The notes under the pieces: model-generated
Databases searched by the model: none
What the model saw: only the letters and a program-made list of their open reading frames with translations
Told to the model about the DNA's origin: nothing
Part shown: positions 6,824 to 9,390 of the stretch, piece after piece
Position numbering within the stretch: position 1 is the first letter of the stretch
Layout of the letters: each line of letters starts with the position of its first letter
Source: Anaerolineales bacterium
GTDB taxonomy: Bacteria > Chloroflexota > Anaerolineae > Anaerolineales > Villigracilaceae
Direction of reading: 5' to 3'
NCBI GenBank assembly: GCA_020847355.1
Contig: JADLCG010000137.1
Coordinates: 1 to 9,390, forward strand
Length of the DNA: 9,390 nt
Translations under genes and position numbers: made by a program

Positions 6824-7621
6824 TTACGAAAGAACCTCCACGTTCATGCCTACTTCCAGTTTGCCGCCATTTAATGGAATGGCGTTCATCCCAAAAATCG
6901 CGCCTAATGGATGCCGGCGATAAGTCTCCAGCGTTTTGAGCGGTTCTTTACTGGTCGCCAAAGTTTCTGGATCAATAGTGGGGATGGCGCATCGCGCGCA
7001 CGGCTTGACCAAAGCAAGCTCAATTGCGCCAATCCGAATCCGCTTCCACCGATCTTCTGCAAAAGGCTCGCAACCGCTCACAACAATGTTTGGGCGAAAA
7101 CGTTTCATCGGAAGCGGCGCATCCAACTTCGAGTTTAGGTCCTGAAGCGCTTCTTCAGATATGATCAAGATAGGGTAGCCGTCTGCAAAGCCGGTATGAT
7201 CATCTTCATTAATCGCAAAGTCCGCATTGACTTTACGAATGTAGCCTTCCGCAAAGTGCACCAGCCGCACTTGCACGCCGAGCCAATCCGAAAACCATTG
7301 CGCGGCTTCTTCGCCCTGATCAATTGCATGAACGCCGGCGCTCTTCCAAATATTCACCGGAAAGATCGCGCCGCGCTTCTGCAAATCAACTTTCAGCGTT
7401 TCAAAATTGGGCGCAGAGAGCGTAACAGAATCAGTTTGCAAAGTTGGCGTGACCAACGCGAGTTTGGCATATTTACGTTGCGTGAGAAAATCTCCGTCCG
7501 GCGTAACCAGCATCAGGCGGCGATCGTTTTCAAGCCCCATGCGTTCAACGCGCGCTTCGCGCAAATCAAAGCCGCGACAAGATTTAATTGGGTAATAACT
7601 TAATCCGCTCAGTTGAATCAT
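6824..7621 (-). CDS. MOSC-domain molybdenum-cofactor protein (mARC/YcbX-like, no ferredoxin domain)
   Basis: A 265-residue protein with an N-terminal MOSC_N beta-barrel region (LSGLSYYPIKSCRGFDL, 4-20) and a C-terminal MOSC domain. The RFRPNIVVSG segment (174-183), PFAEDRW, and VKPCARCAIPTIDPETL (205-221) are diagnostic; one of Cys208 or Cys211 is the expected ligand of the molybdenum cofactor. SKEPLKTLETYRR and the final NAIPLNGGKLEVGMNVEVL also match the family. Relatives (mARC, YcbX) reduce N-hydroxylated compounds. E. coli YcbX carries a C-terminal 2Fe-2S ferredoxin domain; this protein ends without one, so it would need a separate electron donor. The ATG overlaps the dltA stop in the sequence ATGA, a common translational coupling arrangement. 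A molybdoenzyme between dltA and envelope genes is unexpected, and its substrate here is unknown. Confidence 0.93.
   Translation of the reverse strand: MIQLSGLSYYPIKSCRGFDLREARVERMGLENDRRLMLVTPDGDFLTQRKYAKLALVTPTLQTDSVTLSAPNFETLKVDLQKRGAIFPVNIWKSAGVHAIDQGEEAAQWFSDWLGVQVRLVHFAEGYIRKVNADFAINEDDHTGFADGYPILIISEEALQDLNSKLDAPLPMKRFRPNIVVSGCEPFAEDRWKRIRIGAIELALVKPCARCAIPTIDPETLATSKEPLKTLETYRRHPLGAIFGMNAIPLNGGKLEVGMNVEVLS
6835..6839 (-). promoter_or_regulatory. Ribosome binding site of the CBU_0592-like gene
   Basis: The minus strand reads GGAGG here, 11 nt before the ATG at 6823. It lies within codons for Val-Glu-Val near the end of the MOSC gene, so translation of the small membrane protein need not depend only on coupling through the adjacent stop codon. 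Confidence 0.6.
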
Positions 7622-9084
7622 AAATTCTCAATCAGCTTTCTACGGTCTGCTTTACCGTTGGAGGTCATCGGAAATTCTTGTAGGAAAACGAAGCGACGCG
7701 GAATCATGTAATCGGGAATGCGCGCCGCCAATTCTTTTTTCATCGCCTGCATCCTTTCAAAATCGGAAGCGTCAGTTTGATTCTTGAGAATCACAAACGC
7801 AACTAAATGATCGGCGCGTTCTTCTTTCATAATCGGCGCGACAACCGCATCGCGCACGTTGGGCAAAGCGTGTAAATTCGCTTCGATATCGCCCAATTCA
7901 ATGCGATAGCCGTGTAACTTAATCTGAAAGTCAATGCGCCCTTCGTAGAAAATCAACCCGTCTTTATTGCGCCCCCAATCTCCGGTGTGATACGCGTTTT
8001 GATCGTTGATCTTGAAGAAGGCGCGCTCGGTCAAGTCCGGGCGATTGATATACCCCGGGCTGACGTTTGGTCCGCAAATGATGATTTCGCCTCTTTCTCC
8101 GCTCGGGGCTGGTCTGCCTTCCTGATCGTGAATCAGCAGTTGCGTCCCCGGCATGGGATAGCCAATCGGCAAAGGATTATATTTTTCAATAATCTCATTT
8201 GTGATTTGGACAGAACTAGTTGCGACGGTCGCCTCGGTCGGTCCGTAGGCATTCCATAAAACTGTTTTTGGAAAGCGCTTGAGCAATTCTATGCAGATTT
8301 CCGGAGCGAGCGCTTCGCCCGCCAACCAAAAGCGGCGGAGTTTTGGCAGTAGCGCCGCGTTGAAATTTGCATCCATCAAACATAGCCGCGCAAAAGAAGG
8401 CGTTGAAACCCACAGCGTCGCTTCTGAATTTTTGAGCGTATTGAACAATTCTTTTAGATTGCCAATCTCGTCATTGGTCACGCTCACCAATGTCCCGGCT
8501 TGATACAAACTGCAATACACATCGAGAATAGATACGTCAAAAGTAAACGGCGCCTGACCTAAAATCACCGTATCCGCTTCGCCGATTTCGTGTTCGGGCA
8601 AAGTCCAGTTGAGGAAATTTTCCAAATTAGAGCGCGGAATAATCACGCCTTTGGGCGCGCCAGTGCTTCCCGAAGTGAAAATGATGTACCACGGATCGCT
8701 TGGCTTGCGCTCGCGCGGTTTGAAATTTTGATTCTGAGGCGCAGTTTCAAGGATATTTTTTATTTGCTCGACAGTTAAAACTAAACTCGCCTGAGCCGTT
8801 TCAATCACGGCGTTCACGCGCTGTTCGGGGAAATAGCTTTCCAGTGGAATGTAAGGATGCCCGGCTTTCGCGCAAGCGATGAAAGCGACCAGCATTTCAG
8901 TCTGTTTATGCCCACGCAAAACCACCGGCGAGTTATCGTCCGGCAATGCGCGCGCGAGATAATCCGCCAGTTGATTGGAGCGCTGATAGAGTTCTCGATA
9001 AGTCAGCGTTTGAGCGCCGCTTTTATGAGCGAGTTTATTTGGGTAGACCTCTGCCCAGCGGTCAATTTGCGCGATAATGTCCAT
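7618..9084 (-). CDS. dltA: DltA-like alanine adenylation enzyme (alanine:carrier-protein ligase)
   Basis: A 488-residue cytoplasmic ANL adenylating enzyme that activates an amino acid, by family D-alanine, with ATP and loads it on the phosphopantetheine arm of DltC. The N-terminus (ANKLAHKSG-like region, LTYRELYQRSNQLADYL 27-43, AGHPYIPLES 74-83) is distinctly DltA-like. Core motifs are the P-loop FTSGSTGAPKG (136-146), QAPFTFDVSILDVY (177-190) with Asp183 placed for the substrate amino group, NAYGPTEATVATSSVQIT (278-295), YHTGD (365-369), GRIDFQIKLHGYRIELGDIE (382-401) and NGKADRRK (476-483) with catalytic Lys478. Length is slightly below the roughly 500 aa of Firmicute DltA. Ala255 in WLAGEAL replaces a Cys seen in Bacillus enzymes (FCGE). 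The ATG at 9084 has AGGA four bases upstream. dltB lies 34 bp upstream; no carrier gene is present between them. Confidence 0.93.
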   Translation of the reverse strand: MDIIAQIDRWAEVYPNKLAHKSGAQTLTYRELYQRSNQLADYLARALPDDNSPVVLRGHKQTEMLVAFIACAKAGHPYIPLESYFPEQRVNAVIETAQASLVLTVEQIKNILETAPQNQNFKPRERKPSDPWYIIFTSGSTGAPKGVIIPRSNLENFLNWTLPEHEIGEADTVILGQAPFTFDVSILDVYCSLYQAGTLVSVTNDEIGNLKELFNTLKNSEATLWVSTPSFARLCLMDANFNAALLPKLRRFWLAGEALAPEICIELLKRFPKTVLWNAYGPTEATVATSSVQITNEIIEKYNPLPIGYPMPGTQLLIHDQEGRPAPSGERGEIIICGPNVSPGYINRPDLTERAFFKINDQNAYHTGDWGRNKDGLIFYEGRIDFQIKLHGYRIELGDIEANLHALPNVRDAVVAPIMKEERADHLVAFVILKNQTDASDFERMQAMKKELAARIPDYMIPRRFVFLQEFPMTSNGKADRRKLIENL

Positions 9085-9088
9085 AAAA

Positions 9089-9092
9089 TCCT
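9089..9092 (-). promoter_or_regulatory. Ribosome binding site of dltA
   Basis: The minus strand reads AGGA followed by four T bases and then the ATG at 9084. It sits in the 34-bp spacer after the dltB stop and supports that start. Nothing else was seen in the spacer. Confidence 0.65.
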
Positions 9093-9118
9093 GTTATTTC
9101 CTAAACGCTCATCTGCCG

Positions 9119-9390
9119 CTAAAAAAGCCTGCCTGAAAAGATCAACAAGCTAAACGCCACCAGATGAAAAGTGATCGCAATCGAGAGCGCGCGCCAGAAG
9201 AAGCCGTTATCGTTCAACAAGCGATTGCCCTTGTATTTTTTATCCAGCCAATTGGTAGCGACCAAAAGCGCGCCATGATACAAACCATAGACAATGTAAT
9301 GCCAAGCCAAGCCGTGCCAAACGCCCATCAGTCCCATCGTGAGCATGAACCCGAGAGACGAAGCCGTTTGATTATCTTTGAACCATTTGC
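9119..9390 (-). CDS. dltB: DltB-like MBOAT acyltransferase, C-terminal end only (gene continues beyond the window)
   Basis: The last 89 residues of an integral membrane O-acyltransferase that, in the Dlt system, uses D-alanyl-DltC to pass alanine across the membrane to an envelope acceptor. The frame is open to the window edge: codons upstream of the first in-window ATG (9346) read KWFKDNQTASSLGF, which matches the family, so that ATG is internal. MGLMGVWHGLAWHYIVYG contains the conserved MBOAT histidine (nt 9314-9316) in the WHG motif; the other conserved His lies outside the window. Two membrane segments are visible, one around HYIVYGLYHGALLVATNW and one around ALSIAITFHLVAFSLLIF. The protein ends FSGRLF, as in other DltB proteins. 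It stands before dltA, the reverse of the dltA-dltB order known from Firmicutes. Confidence 0.9.
   Translation of the reverse strand, partial: KWFKDNQTASSLGFMLTMGLMGVWHGLAWHYIVYGLYHGALLVATNWLDKKYKGNRLLNDNGFFWRALSIAITFHLVAFSLLIFSGRLF

Overview
The window is about 9.4 kb of densely packed bacterial chromosome carrying cell-envelope genes. It holds two convergent gene strings whose last stop codons lie only 17 bp apart (nt 5783-5799). Both strings run off the window, so neither operon's promoter is visible. No RNA gene, insertion sequence, CRISPR array or intrinsic terminator was recognised, and no stretch over 300 bases lacks a gene. By gene content (paired FemAB-like proteins, a CapD-type dehydratase, a Dlt pair, small intergenic heptamer repeats) and roughly balanced GC, I lean towards Chloroflexota, possibly Anaerolineae. 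This is an inference with low to moderate confidence; no phylogenetic marker gene is present.

Plus strand, nt 1-5782. This is the end of an exopolysaccharide or glycan-assembly cluster. It starts with the C-terminal part of a polyprenyl-phosphate sugar-1-phosphate transferase, which puts the first sugar on the lipid carrier. Next are an NAD-dependent sugar-nucleotide epimerase/dehydratase and a membrane-anchored CapD/FlaA1-like UDP-HexNAc 4,6-dehydratase. Two tandem, divergent FemAB/FemX-like aminoacyl-tRNA-dependent acyltransferases follow. Together they could make a modified amino-sugar nucleotide, load it on the lipid carrier, and add amino acids to an envelope precursor. A six-unit heptamer repeat (nt 1685-1726) fills the spacer in front of the 4,6-dehydratase gene and takes the place of a ribosome binding site.

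Minus strand, nt 9390 down to 5800. The order of transcription is dltB (C-terminal end only), dltA, a MOSC-domain protein, a small three-helix membrane protein of the CBU_0592 type, and a Tat-exported polysaccharide deacetylase. The last four genes are linked by a 4-bp ATGA overlap, a directly abutting stop/start and an 8-bp overlap, so they look co-transcribed. DltA activates alanine as an adenylate and DltB is the membrane acyltransferase that uses the carrier-bound ester. DltC and DltD are not in the window. In DltA, the position that is Cys in Firmicute enzymes (recalled as important for D-Ala selection) is Ala255 here.

The theme shared by the two halves is aminoacylation of the envelope by two different chemistries: tRNA-dependent (FemAB) and adenylate/carrier-dependent (Dlt). 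They sit beside sugar-nucleotide synthesis and an exported glycan deacetylase.
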